Shown here in pieces: positions 1 to 12,214 of a DNA stretch of 64,000 bases. The translations under genes were made by a program, and so were the position numbers. Positions within the stretch are counted from its first letter, which is position 1. The number at the start of each line of letters is the position of its first letter. Under the pieces are notes generated by a model. That model searched no databases. It was not told where the DNA came from and saw only the letters and a list, made by a program, of their open reading frames with translations. The stretch comes from Sinohyriopsis cumingii (Eukaryota > Mollusca > Bivalvia > Unionida > Unionidae): NCBI GenBank assembly GCA_028554795.2, contig CM068831.1, positions 37,564,644-37,628,643 of the forward strand, given 5' to 3'.

Positions 1-1550
1 ATCTATAGATTTTAATTCCGTACCTGTTATTATGACCAGTTTGGTTTTATTGTTGCTGTCTGTGCGTATGTGTGTGCGGGTATATCAGGCTGTCGGTCTG
101 GCCTTCTGTATGTCTGTATGGGGATGGAAGCTGGTGTGACTATCAAGGTCATACAAGGACCGAACTGCTGATTTGTAAATATGTGCGCGTGGTGGACCCA
201 TGAATGGGTGTTTGTCGCCAATACAAGTGTGGGCCAACCCAAGAATTCAGGAGAACTGTGTGGTTTGACAATGGACACGTAAACCAGGTCGAAATGTTTC
301 AATTTGCAAGTTTTTACAAGTATTTGAGTCATACGTGGTTGTTAATCATACGAGCTATACAAATGACAGTCAAGTCACCAGTCATACATTTGTTTCAATT
401 ATGTTTCAGTTGAGTACAATTGAGTCATTTTCATTACATGAGATTATTTGAATCTTACTGGTATTACATGAGATTACATGAATCTTACCTTCATACATAA
501 GAATATATGAATCAAAAATTTTTTCTTCCGTTTGTGAATGTTTGTATAAGGCAACTGAATTGAGTCGTGTGTTTAGAGCCTGAAAGAATGATGCTTATTT
601 ATACAGCATGTACATGTTTTTCATAAACTTCCATCTTTAATCACATTGTGTTGTGTTGTCAGTTGATCCAAGCATCCATTTAGGTCTATCCTGTTACAGG
701 CGTGATGCAGCCACGACCACATACATGTCGACTTGCTATTGATTTATATTCGTATTCTTGATGATATAATTGTCGAACGTGTAATGCAGAAATTTATAAG
801 TACAGTTCGCGTAAGTTTCCTTTGCAGAATTTTCAGGATATATTAATTTTTGGCGAAAAATCTGACACTGTTCTAACCGACACCATGTATAGGTATGATA
901 GCTAAATATATATATTTTCTGTGTTATATTTACAACTGAGAACCAGAGGGACGAAATCAAATTGTAGCGAATCAAATGAATAACAGGTCAGTCTGTAAAT
1001 GAAATAAAGAAAACCTCTCACCCCAGTGAGTAAACACAAGTATATACAGCAAGGTGTATCAATCACACGTAAGTATATGCAGCAATGTTAATCCATGGCA
1101 CATAAGTATGTAGCATGTAGCAACAACTGTGCAGCATACGAATTAAAGTTCGCATCATATAGTATTAAAAGCACATCAATTAATAAAACATAAACATATA
1201 ATAAGTTATGCACATCATATAAAAAGGAAAGTACAGCATGTATTAATTAACGTCCAGCAAAGGAGTCCCCATCGTATAACATATTTTGTATGTATTTAAA
1301 ACCTACCACTTCTGAAGGATCCATGAGTTCACCCACCCCCGATTTCACCATTTTAGCTAGCCACTACATGCTTCATCCCCGCTCCCTATTAATAAAATAA
1401 TAATCAATATGCATAATTCGATGGTATAATAACGTCTCAATTTGCAGCAAGCAGCTGTACAACTATGGACCGATGTACTGATATTAAATACTTTTTTTGT
1501 GCCAAAAACGTCAGTGAAAATGACGATATTCAATAATCGAATTTATTTTA
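1..1550. other. unassigned AT-rich DNA
   Basis: I see no gene here. The short open frames lack any recognisable domain and overlap on both strands, as expected by chance. No long tandem repeat or SINE head was recognised. Confidence 0.5.
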
Positions 1551-1835
1551 TGACGTTGACTTATTTAGTTTACAGGTGAACTCATCCACCTTGGGGTCTT
1601 TACATATGTGCCATGTAGTGTAATTTGAGAGAATTTGGTATGGACAAAATGTTTGACTGCTTTTCTCCCAATAGCGCTCAGGTTTTTCAAAGGATGACGT
1701 GTACTGCTTGATTTGGTATTTATGGCACAGCAACACGGGAATGTTTTATATCGTGTCGAGGCAATAGGACTTTTGTACCATGACGTAACTGAAGTAAATG
1801 ATTGTGGATATCTGACCTGTATGTATTGTTGTTTA
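1551..1835 (+). repeat. dispersed repeat R1, copy 1
   Basis: This stretch aligns by eye with 50063-50265. Shared landmarks in the same order are GTTGACTTATTTAGTT, CCACCTTGGG/CTACCTTGGG, AGTGTAATTTGA, ATGGCACAGCAACACGGGAA/ATGGCACGGTAACACAGGAA, and a GTGTCGAGGCAATAGGAC/CGTGCCTAGACAATAGACC block. The copies differ at many positions and have indels, so both are old. No terminal repeats, poly-A tail or tRNA-like promoter were found, so the class is unknown. The 60-codon frame inside has no recognisable domain. Confidence 0.6.
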
Positions 1836-4796
1836 GGAGCAGTTATAGTAATTCACACGCTAAAGGAACACTCTTTGCTAGTTGAGTTACCATAGACTCT
1901 TAACTTCTTATTCCAGTTGTCTTCCAATATAAGAAACTAAATGCAAGCAAACAAAATTTCAACTGTCTAAAAAATGTCCACGTCCGCCCGTTTTGGCCCC
2001 TCATAATCGGACTTTTTCAAAGACTATTGACATTATTCTTTGTAAAAATAAAAAAAATTAAACTATATATATATATATATATTCATTCTCCATTAGATAT
2101 GACAAATGATGAAATGAAGTAAAACTTGCAGAGTGGTAAATTAAGACCCTGTTATATTACCTAAACACTTTAATGGCGTAGTCTTATTTGGTGGAGTGCT
2201 TTTGGCCTTAGATTTCCTTTATCTGTGCTGAACAGTATCTAAAACATCATTTCTAACTGTTGGGACTATAATACAGATTTTAATTTGCATAAAGCGTCGG
2301 TTAATAATTATAGATATATCGGAGTAAGCAAATACAATCACATGGACAATACTATGGTTTGGGCTGACACGATGGTAGAAATCGAAACTGCATTTTTCTG
2401 TTGGCTAGTCCGGCGAGATAATTACAAGTCACCAGTGCTCATCACTATAAAGAGTATTAGTAAAACAAATCACCACATATAAGTAAACCGAACAAAAATC
2501 TCCAGTGGTTTAGACAGAAACATTAAATAGTGGGTAAGATGTGACCATGACACTATTTAAAAAAAATAAGTGTGTGCAGGATAGCAGATGAGAAATCGCA
2601 ACCCATAGTAACCCATGTGTTTGAAGTAAGTCAGGAATCGTAGACGAAAGATTCAGCTCCTGGCGTGTATTTATACTTCGGATATTAGTCCCCGTGTATC
2701 TATTAAAATTAAAAACACCGATGAATATTATGAAATTTTACATGGGCAAAAATGGCTAGTTGTGGCGATTGAATTTATAACATTAGTGTTGGTTGTTTCA
2801 TAAAAGGTACAGGACAGCTCTCATGTCAGCCCGTGTCGATGAGAGGATAGAAGAAAGTGAATTCCTTGTTTATGGTTGCTCTTACAGTCACCATGTATCA
2901 GTGTAATTCACAATGGAAGGAGACTGCTGCAAATCAGAGTAGAAAAAGTAACGTAATAATAACGAAATGGAAATATTTCATAATATAATTCAAACACATT
3001 TGATATGAGTTTATTCAAGTGGATCGAATATTGTTTTGGATTGTAAACTTCGTAGTAAATTATTGAATTAACACTGTACATTATAACTATATAGGAGTTG
3101 ATTTAATGACTCGATACAAGATCAACAGTCTCCAAAACACTTACACTCTAAAAGTAATAGCCCATATCGAGTACTAAGAGAGAATATGAAGACAACTATC
3201 TAAGCGGGAGTGGAGCGTAGTGAACAACAAGTATCGTCTTCTAGTAAAGAAAAAGATTACATATATGTATAGCATCAGAATCAATTATGTGCAGTTACAA
3301 ATTTACAAAACGTCTGAACACTATATGCAGCATAGGTTATTGTTTATATATAAATCGCGAAATATCACTTCATAGCTGTGAAAACGTTCAGTGCACAGAT
3401 CAGCTGACCACATGTCAGATTGCCTGGCTCGGACTCCCACAAATTGGGAGACAGATAAGGTATTCTGCCTGTCAACAGTTTTAAACATGGTCTTAGTTAC
3501 CATGAGGGGTTTGAAAGGCCTGAAGTGATCTCGCCTGTGAAAGTGATCATGCAAGTAACTTCTGCAAGTAGTTAACTGGTGGTTGCAATTTCTGTGTATG
3601 CTCCTTGATTGCTGGGAAACTAAAATATTCAGAAAGTCTCGCACTCTGTCGCCAAACAAGTAGTTTCTAAATAATATATCGAAAATTAAATATATATAAA
3701 AAATCAAATATTTAAACTGTTATGACTCTATGGTTTTAGAAAATAGCAGAAATAAGCGAGAACCAACAAATTTGGTACAATTCAACAAATAATTTTTTCC
3801 CAAGAATACAATGTGGAAATGTAAAAAAATCTGAACTTAAGGGGTTGCAAATGAAATCGCAACTAATCCTAGATTTACCAACACAAGTGCTAAAGAATAA
3901 AGTTCTGAATAAACGTTAGTGGTATTCCAAAATAAATCCAACGCTGAATGTGTTTATGTGTCTGCGATGACATGATTAGTAGTGATGTGCCAACAGTCTT
4001 CTTTTGAATCCAAAACAACAATAATGATATTAATATTAAACCATACTGATAGAGAAAATCTTGGCTGTGTATTAGCTGTTTACAGCTTAGAACCAAAATC
4101 AATGATTTTGGTCAGATACGAAATGAACTTTCTTTTGGACAAGATAAGCTGAAAATTACATTTTTCCATAACCCACAGCATATAATAAAACGTAACCAAA
4201 TTTACAAGCAAACAATGTAAATTAATTATATAAAGCATATCCCCTCAGAAAGAAAAAGAACGATTTATGCAATGAAACTTTCTTTTATCTATTAGTAAAA
4301 TATATAGAGGCTCTCAAATGGGTAATGATTAAATACTGAATGGATGAAACGAGTTGAATAACCTATTGCCAACAGCGATTCTTTTTATCACACAGGTTTT
4401 GTTTCAGTGGAAATTATTTAAATAGAAAGAAGAGCGAATAATTTCGTTCTTTCTGACAGACGATTTACCTTTGATTTATTGTGCGTAAAAAGTAATCCCA
4501 AACAAAGTTGTGCTAGTGTTAACGTTTAATAGTAGATTATAATTTTCTTACAAACTGTAATTTCAAGCATATGCGTCCTTCCAAATAAACGGAACATTTT
4601 ACACTCACGTAACTTTTATAATTAACACTGGTAGGAAAATGTTTTGGCCTCAACTTGTGTGACTTTCCTGTTTAATAACCCTAGTATATAGTTATATCTA
4701 CAACCTGTGGAAAATGTGTTAGTAGACGTTTCAACACATTCGTTCCCTCCTCGCCAACCGTTTCACCATAAAAATTGTAGAGCGATTTCTTTCTTT
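1836..4796. other. unassigned AT-rich DNA
   Basis: No gene is recognised. A short (AT)n tract lies near 2063-2082. The 128-codon antisense frame at 3321-3707 has no recognisable domain and is probably chance. Confidence 0.5.
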
Positions 4797-5755
4797 TTGG
4801 ATATTAAGTATGATATGTTGGATAGCATAGTGGTGTGATGGATGATATTTTTGCGGATAGACCTTCTTGTCATATTTCATCTCCTTCTCATACATTTTAA
4901 GCTAACACAGAGCGTTTGGATAGTGAGTATGATATAAAGGTTGGTATAGTGGGTATAATGGATATTATTTGTATGGTGTAAAGAATAGTCTAATTTGTCT
5001 CCTCCTCTTACATTCTAAGCGAACACAAGGCATTTTGGATAGTGAGTATGATATGTTGGATACCATGGTGTTGTGATGGATAATATTTGTGTCGTATAAA
5101 GGATAGTAGTTTCGTGCGTCTTCATCTCCTTCTCTTACATTTGAAGCTAACACAGGGCGTTTGCATACTGAGTATGATTTAAAGGATAGTATAGTGATTG
5201 TAATGGGTTGTATTTTTGTGGTGTAAGGGATAGATATTTTGTGATATTTCATTCTCTTCTCTCACATTTTTAGCGAACACAGGCATATTGGATAGTGAGT
5301 ATGATCGACATAGTGGTGTGATGGATGATATTTTTGTGGTATGAGGGATGGTCCTTTTTGTGAGATTTCGTCTCCTACTCTTTTATTTTAAGCGACCAAA
5401 ATGCATTTTTGGATAGTATGTTATGCTGGATAGAATAGTGGTGTGATGGATCATATTTTTGTGGTGTAAGGGTTAGTCTTTTTTGTGAGATTTCATCTCC
5501 TCTAACATTTTAATCTGACACACGACTTTTGGATAGAGAGTATGATATAATTGATGCTATAGTGTGCGAAACGGATAGTATTTTTGTGGTGTAAGGGATA
5601 GTCTAGTTTGTAGGCTTTATCGCCTTCTCTTACATTTTTAGCTAACACACGGCATTTTGGATAGTGAGTATTATACGTTGGTTAGCATGTTGTTCTGATG
5701 GATAATATTTTTGTGATGTAAGGTATATTCTTTTTTGTGAGATTTCATCTTTTTT
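4797..5755. repeat. diverged ~120-bp satellite, about 8 units
   Basis: Variants of GGATAGTGAGTATGAT recur near 4797, 4919, 5038, 5163, 5291, 5412, 5532 and 5660, a spacing of about 119-128 bp. Each unit also carries a GGATRRTATTTTTGTGGTGTAAGG-like segment and a TCTCYTTCTCTTACATTTTAAGC-like segment. Units differ by many substitutions and small indels, so the array is old. It ends where the Polinton relic begins. The short antisense frame at 4965-5252 is a by-product of the repeat. Confidence 0.85.
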
Positions 5756-5801
5756 CAGAAGGATAGCCCCAAAAGCGATACCGATTGTAAAACACCTGTG
5801 A

Positions 5802-6107
5802 ATGCAAGCTTTTGACGCTGTTCGTGATAAAGTTATTGGTACTGTTGGTGACGTTGCCAGTAAAGCATCCTCAGCAATCATGGATAGACTAGCACGATTA
5901 ATACGACGAAAACCACAGACAGTAAAATTGCCCAGCACTGAAGTTATGCCAACAAGTGTCAGTAAAATAATAAATCAAGCTGAAAATCAAAGACTAGCAG
6001 AGTTGGCTGGTGTACCATTACCACTTGTAGGATCAGAAAAAGAAAACAATATAACTTTAAGTTTAATAGCTGTAAGTGGTCTTCGTGTTAGACGATTGCA
6101 AATATAA
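5802..6107 (+). pseudogene. Polinton-associated ORF, unknown function
   Basis: This is an open frame of 101 codons upstream of the capsid remnant. It is rich in Lys and Arg around residues 30-45 (RLARLIRRKPQTVK) and has a hydrophobic patch near residues 85-92. The composition and place next to the capsid gene are compatible with a small structural or minor virion-like protein, but I do not recognise the family. The ATG is simply the first in the open frame. The neighbouring genes are broken, so it is probably also a truncated relic. Confidence 0.5.
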
Positions 6108-6239
6108 TAAGATAATCAAGCGTGGATATGATCCCGCATTTGACTACAACGATTATCGGGTTAGTCCGATACAGCGATAACTATTCACGGTCAGCGGGTT
6201 CGTCAATGATGGTCGCGAAGGACTTTACTGAGCACCATG

Positions 6240-7110
6240 ACTACAAACAGTATGATATAAGATGACCAAGAAACAATGGCGACAACTCTGACGCCGATCT
6301 GTGGCAGGTGGTTCATGGTGCTAATCCAGAATTCAACTTCGGATTCACATCACGTCGGCCAATTTTAAACGGCGACAGCAGAAGATTTTCATGCGCAATT
6401 CCACTATCACATATCGTCGGCTTCTGCCGAAATATCATGTTGTCTTTGGTGCGAAGCACACAGATGTGCGTGTAAGAAAGGCTACCAATAATGATGCAAT
6501 CCGGCGAGCTGTTCTTGATGCCGGTAAATTTATTACTGACAAAACTTTCTTTGTCGGTGCCTGTAATGATACCATCATTGAACGAAGAACAACGGCTGCT
6601 CTATGTTATGAACTCAGGTGGTAAATCGACATTGTTATGGTTGACAGTGACCACAGATAGTGTTTAGATTACATCGAATGTTTTATTTATGTGGCAAATA
6701 TCAGCACAGCAAGGGGTCTCTGCACCGCGACAAATATTCATTGCTTTCCAAGTAGACTCACAAACACGCAGTACGATGATATTTGACAAACTTTGTGTTA
6801 CTGAAGTTTCACTGAGAATACATGGACATCAAGAACCATCCGAAGAGATATTACTGAATTTCGATAACAATCATGTTGCACGTGCATATCTTCGGTTGAT
6901 GACAATCATGGGGCGTGATCAGGATGTTGATTCTGGTTTGCAGATATGACAGTTGGATTTTACAGCACTGTATCCGATTTATTACTTTTCGCTGGAACAC
7001 CTAGATTTATTTAGGCAATCTGTCGTTGAAATACACTTCCGAGTTCGTGTGGCAAGAGGAGCTATTGCTAATTACAGAGCAATAACTGTTATACTGAGAT
7101 TGCCGTGAAC
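6240..7110 (+). pseudogene. Polinton major capsid protein relic
   Basis: Frames at about 6290-6460, 6391-6624, 6689-6949 and 6950-7107 together read like the double jelly-roll capsid protein of invertebrate Polintons. The hallmark pieces are a region around IPLSHIVGFCR near 6400, the block APRQIFIAFQ followed by a FDKL..TEVSLRIHG strand at residues 13-48 of the 6689 frame, and a closing LYPIYYF segment near 6970. The parts lie in different frames separated by stops, so no full protein can be made. In active elements this protein forms the icosahedral shell. The call rests on family memory, not a search. Confidence 0.75.
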
Positions 7111-7116
7111 TCCCTT

Positions 7117-7576
7117 ATGAAAATTCGTATGTCTAATTTCGATCTGATTGATGCTGCTCTGTCGATTGAGTATCAAAAACTTCAGAGGTGTCTTTATGCG
7201 CGATCAGTTACCGGAGCGACCGAATGTCCAAGAAACCGGTATCATTAATCTCGATGAAAGTTCTGGTCCGGGCATACATTGGGTTGCATACGCGATTGAT
7301 CCACGTGGAGCTGTTTATTTAAATTCGTATGGGTTTGCGCAACTAAAAGAATTTTTAAAATATAGTGGCTTACCAATGTGGTATTAAACATTGCCAACAC
7401 AGACATTAACATATCCACTATTATGCGGTCCAGAAGTGCATGCTATACTCAACGCTGTGTCGAGGTTATCATGGACCACCGACGGAAAGACATGGAACGA
7501 TATAATTTCCTATACGCCATTTACCGAAGATGATACCAAAGTATTATTCGATGAAATTAATCGCGATAACAAATGA
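7117..7576 (+). pseudogene. Polinton adenain/Ulp1-like cysteine protease relic
   Basis: The frame at 7148-7387 carries NFRGVFMRDQLP at residues 11-22, NLDESSGPGIHWVAY at 34-48 and a YLNSYG motif at 57-62. The His-Trp pair at 44-45 matches the catalytic His of C5/Ulp1-like proteases that process capsid proteins. The usual acidic residue in the Y-x-D-S-[FY]-G motif is Asn here. A stop at 7385 then leads to a second frame (7391-7576), whose LLCGPEV segment could hold the catalytic Cys (residue 12). Upstream, around 7130-7150, the N-terminus appears in another frame. The protease is split by at least two frame breaks and is inactive. Confidence 0.8.
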
Positions 7577-8325
7577 ATAAGCGACTATCCAAGCATTGCA
7601 CCCAATGTATACGAAAGCGTGTCCTTGTTGGTTATATCATTGGTTATTAAATCAATTTGAGCATCGTCAATAATTAATCTTGTACAACAAACGTTGATCT
7701 TGTGAAGATGCTCTTTGTGTAAATTTACAAATTTAATCCTTATAATAAGGCTTGTGAAACGGATTTCTTTGGCTACCACCTGCAGAGTGTGCAACATATG
7801 AGTCTAGGACCCAAGCCGTGTCTGAAATGCAACAAGGGAGTCAGGGGGAAACGTGTGTAAAGTGTGGAGGCAGAAATACAGAGCTTTGAAACAATATTAT
7901 GATAAAAAAAATGATGGTAATGAATCTCCGATAAAAGATGCTGGAGACTATCCATCCAGACTTTTGGGGTCTACTGATGTCAGCATCATAGATCCAGAGT
8001 ATTTGGCGGATAGCATGCCACATATTTTTTTCAAAATTAAATGATAATTTACACAAGGGATATATACTATATAAATGGAGCAAGGAAATAAGGTCGATGA
8101 ATTTGTAACTCGTCCCATCATTAAGAATTGTGCTGATATCAAGTGCTCATATCATCAGGAACTGTCGACTAAAAATCCCAGTCGATTTTGTCACTAATGC
8201 TGGTAATCTCATGTTCAGTGTTGGGACAAATATCATTTACATAGATTTGCTTATGAATGTTTTAACGGCCAAATCAAAAAGGTCTTGTGATTGATCATAT
8301 TAACATCTAAAAACTTGAAAACTCT
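7577..8325 (+). other. degraded inter-gene part of the Polinton
   Basis: A 63-codon frame at 7853-8044 is basic at its start (RQKYRALKQYYDKKN) and has no recognised domain. It may be a remnant of a small Polinton gene. The stretch 8045-8325 shows only fragments separated by stops and may include eroded upstream parts of the polymerase. Confidence 0.4.
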
Positions 8326-8685
8326 TTGAATAATCTTCAGGGTATTGCACATAGTCAGAATTCTGCAGGGGGTAAGCTGGGTTCTTTTGTCAGTTATTAT
8401 TATGATGGTAATTCACCGCAATATACTCATATGAGATCTGCGATACTAGCGTATGTTTCCATTAATCTACTGTCGATGATAAACAGATTTCATGATACTG
8501 CAGTTAGGATCGCCACAGATTCATTTTATATCGACAAAACAAATATGGGATTGTTAGATGGATGTGATATAAGTGTAAGTGATGCTCATAACACTGAATG
8601 TGTTGTCCCCTGGGGCAGCTGGCGAGTCAAGAATGAGAAGATACTCGACTATTCTGAATCTGCATATTATAAACCTTCACCTTAA
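8326..8685 (+). pseudogene. protein-primed DNA polymerase B (palm part), relic
   Basis: The 119-codon frame contains THMRSAILAYVSINLLSMI at residues 34-52 followed by VRIATDSFYIDK at 60-71. This is the motif C region of Polinton family B polymerases, where the Asp of T-D-S binds metal. Exonuclease and TPR parts are not visible upstream, so most of the gene is missing or eroded. The frame ends at a TAA (8683-8685), but the same reading frame continues beyond it into the helicase segment. The stop therefore looks like a later nonsense change in a formerly continuous polymerase-helicase protein. Confidence 0.8.
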
Positions 8686-9720
8686 TATTACAAAAATAGT
8701 AGAATCACACAAGCATCGTCTGCACCAACTGTATACGATCCTGTGGCCAGACATATAACTATTTATCTTAATGGACCCGGCAGTTCTGTTAAACAACACG
8801 TGCAATAAATTTGTTGCTGAACCATGTTTTAAGGAAATCTGATATGATAGTGCTGACTTGGACCCACATAATCGCTAGGAGGATAAATGATAGAGGTGTT
8901 GAGACCTGTACTTAATCACAGTTTCTTTCGATGGAAGGGAGATGCATGGACACTTGAGCGAATGGGCGAGAAATATATTCCGAAAATTATAATCTGGGAT
9001 AAGATATGCGCGGTGCCCGTAGACATGTTGAGAAGATTTCTTGATTGGTTGTCGACGAAAATACTTCGGTTGGTATGTGTGTAGAGTACAGACAACCACC
9101 GCCATTTACAGGTATGAGGAAATATTCAATGATCACACTGCTCTCGATCAGAGTTCAAGCGATTAATACAACAACATCCGGATAAGATTCAATGCGAGAT
9201 AATGCGTGAAGTAATTCCAAAACCAACAAACGAAGATTTTTTAAATTTATGGCATCCTAACGATCTCATAGTTGCACCACGGAAATGTATTCGTGATTTA
9301 CTTCAGCAAAATTTATTTCGATTACAAAAGAGAAGTTTTCAGATCTATCAGTCCCATTGTGTTATTGCGCAGGGGATACACGAAGATAGAATATTGATGC
9401 TGAGATTCCTGGCACTAATGAGCGACTCAAGCTTGCTCTTAATGATATTGTTGCTGTTCCTGTAGATGCTGGACCCTGGGATATTTAATAACCATTCGCT
9501 CATCCCATTGATTGACTATTTCTGATACTAAAATTTGGATTATCGATGGATCGTGTACAATGGTCAAATTTAGCATATTTAGCAGTTTCGAGAGTCCGAA
9601 GAATGTCTCAACTACGGAAGGTTATTCCTGAATTTATTCAGGATAACAGCACTGTGGATAAGGATCAAATTCAGGAAATTAACTAATCATTGTTAGAAAA
9701 TAAATTAGCTGGTTATGGGC
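8686..9720 (+). pseudogene. SF1-type helicase domain fused to PolB, relic
   Basis: Helicase landmarks occur in order but in several frames. A degenerate Walker A, LNGPGSSVKQ, lies at 8767-8796, with the conserved Lys displaced. A Walker B-like IIIWDK (residues 34-39 of the 8887-9084 frame) has Lys where Glu is expected. A QPPP segment lies near 9095. The frame at 9202-9465 carries FLNLWHPNDLIVAPRK, and AVSRVR at 9582-9599 resembles helicase motif VI. The first part is in frame with the polymerase across one stop. Multiple stops and shifts make it non-functional. The assignment to an SF1/Pif1- or UvrD-like class is from motif order only. Confidence 0.7.
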
Positions 9721-9780
9721 AAAGCGACAGTTTGCTCCCTCTACACATGGTTAGAGGTTGGATTGATAAAATATAGAATT

Positions 9781-11333
9781 GCCTTTTCTCCACTCATCAG
9801 GTAAAAGTTGAATGCCTCGTGCACGCATCATCAGCCAACCCAGAAATGAGACAGACACAGATGACACATGCCTCATACAATATGTAAGAAGTGGATCTTT
9901 TTTTAGAATTATACCTTTTGACCAATAAATTCATGACAGTTTCAATACAAGGCAGATCGGAAATTATGGATTTGTTCTTTCCTCCGTTGGGTTGACAGAA
10001 AACACTTTTAACTATACTTAAGAATCAATCCTCACAAAGATCAAGCGAAATTCTTGACAAGAATATTTAACAAGGCATGTTCGGAAATGTTTCAATCCGT
10101 TGTGAAACAAATTTGACAGGTGATTATTCCAAACATATAAGCTGATCCAGTATAGTCCAAGATGTTGCCAATATAAAAAACACTTCGGTAATTCCTAAAT
10201 ATGTCATACCACCATAATCCAATGATGCGTGCAAGAACACATCAGGAAACAGAAAAAGGTGATTGTAGATTTCAATGCTAGTCCAACAGCCCAAAATCTC
10301 AATACATGTTTAAAACGTTCGTATTGACATAAAGAAGTTGGATATCCAATGTCTATAGGTTAAACTTGTGCGGGATATGGTACGGAAAATCATCAGCAAA
10401 ATTAATAATAGCTCTATCAACTATCTAAACAAATTTGATAAATTATTCAGCACAATATAATAAATTTCGGACACTTTGACCAAAAACATTCCATAACATT
10501 TTAACCGAGAGAACTAATGGAAGAACTTATATCGTGTCATTAACTGGAAAGAAAAACTTCTTTTACATTATCAATTTGCTACTACTGATGATTGCAATCA
10601 AAGACTCGCTTGATTCAGCACCACTAGATGCTGTATACTATCAACTTATGAAACACATTTTAGACGCAGTTTTCTCCTTAACGTTGTCATTCTCCTTATA
10701 TCCAAGCTTTTGAAAGATAGACATTTCAGAGTGATGTCAGGTCATGCTACCTTAAGTAACAGTAGACGGCACTTCTTGTGACTCTTAATCCAGAGTCGAC
10801 CACTATACCTGGCTCCCTTTAGAAAGGCTTTTCTAGTGGATCAGGCGGCAGTGAAGGCAGATGGCAAGAGCTGTGTGGCCAGCGCAGGCATCAACTCAGG
10901 CGCTGTAGGAACTGAGGGTCATCCACTGCATCCGGGCGTGTTTCCATACTTCTGGACACTGCCGTGCCACAAGATTCAGACACGCTTGGACGAGTGAGTT
11001 AGGGCGACTGTGCGCGACGTTCCCTTACTTAAATCCAATTTAAGCGCAATTCATAACGTTATTCCGCTCCCCATCAGACAGCTTCAAGTTCTGTGACAAT
11101 GGGCGAGCGGCAAAGCAGCTGGTATCTATACACTTGGAACTGTAGGTACAGATCTGCACACCGGCGGCTCAGAGTACTGTGTCGATTTTCAGTGGACTGC
11201 AGCATCAGTGAAACTCGACAGCCCATTGGGCGATAAATATTATTGTATATCTGTATTATTGTAGCCTTAGGTACATGATTATACCTATATTGTGTGTAAT
11301 CTTTGTTCATGACTGTAAATCGTCAATTATATT

Positions 11334-11335
<2 letters not shown>
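9781..11335. other. unassigned DNA, possibly eroded Polinton tail
   Basis: No gene can be supported. The first ~900 bases are AT-rich and could be the decayed right part of the Polinton, but I could not match any integrase or ATPase motif on either strand. From about 10740 to 11040 the DNA becomes clearly GC-richer than its surroundings without a convincing reading frame. Confidence 0.4.
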
Positions 11336-11365
<30 letters not shown>

Positions 11366-11381
11366 TGTATGTATGTATGTA
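11336..11381. repeat. (ATGT)n microsatellite
   Basis: A run of about eleven perfect TATG tetranucleotides. Confidence 0.97.
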
Positions 11382-11975
11382 TAAAGTCATACATAGGTGT
11401 TGACAAATTAAATCCAATCTATATATTGAACGTATTGACAAGCTCAGGTTAATTTTCCATTGGTTGATGGGGTCAGGTGGATTCAAAGAAGAATTAAGTT
11501 ATTTCCCATTGTCTGGGGAAGGTCACGTGAGTAGGCATTTGGAATATAAGACTGAGTTGTAATGTCCTTTCACGTGGCTTATATTCCTACATATAGACGT
11601 AAAAGACACCGAGAGACTTATATAAGGATAGAATTGAGAAATTAATTTCTATTTTAGAATAATTTATATTTCGGATTCATATTGTATACGTTCAAATCAG
11701 TCTGCATATGTGTTTAATGTTGTTTGTCGATAACTTGAGAGGAGACATTTGTTAGATATTCGTTGGAATTACAAAATGTTCATTGCACTGGAACAACATT
11801 CTTTGACTAATGCGAATTATTAAAAGTATTTCTAGACAATGCCATTATGATACGTACATTCGAGGATCTGAAATTCATTTGGAACACTAAGATTCTTATC
11901 GACTCCAGCAGAACCTTTTAGATTTATTTTGAATTCAATTCATAATTCTGTAAGTTGCTCTTAGAAGTTCATGTT

Positions 11976-12205
11976 GGGGCCTTGAGTGGCCGAGCGAGTG
12001 GTCACTGATATCTCACCTCTGTCTGTGTGGGTTCGAGTCTCAGGCATGGCTAACGTGGGTATGTGAGAAAGCCTGCCAGTAGCTTCTCTTGAGGTAGTGG
12101 TTCTTCCCGGGGATTTCCATGGATCTTCTTCCACCAGTTATACTGTCCGGCATGTATAGCCTGCCTTGTGCTGAAAAATGGCTTTAAATCCTACAACAAC
12201 AGCAT
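11976..12205 (+). mobile_element. SINE family A, copy 1 (tRNA-derived)
   Basis: The left part looks like a tRNA with RNA polymerase III promoter boxes: GAGTGGCCGAGCGAGTGG (box A-like) and GGGTTCGAGTC (box B). It is followed by a tRNA-unrelated body ending in a CTACAACAACA-type tail. The 9-bp target duplication GTTCATGTT flanks it at 11967-11975 and 12206-12214. Two more copies are at 42989-43237 and 59707-59945. SINEs need the RT of a partner LINE; the partner here is not identifiable. The copy is old, as shown by its divergence from the others. Confidence 0.88.
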
Positions 12206-12214
12206 GTTCATGTT

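Larger units (their letters stand above)
5760..9780 (+). mobile_element. degraded Polinton/Maverick element
   Basis: Four collinear plus-strand coding remnants match the gene set of Polintons, large self-synthesising DNA transposons related to adintoviruses: double jelly-roll capsid protein, adenain/Ulp1-like cysteine protease, protein-primed family B DNA polymerase and a superfamily 1-type helicase. All are interrupted by stops and frameshifts, so the element is dead. No retroviral-type integrase, packaging ATPase or terminal inverted repeats were found. The copy is therefore incomplete, or its ends are too eroded to see. A full element of this class is usually 15-20 kb. The left edge abuts the ~120-bp satellite; the right edge is uncertain and may extend towards 10.7 kb. 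Confidence 0.85.

Noticed and set aside
9800..10740. Continuation of the Polinton with integrase or ATPase
   Set aside because: I searched by eye on both strands and could not find the HHCC, DDE or Walker motifs needed to support it.
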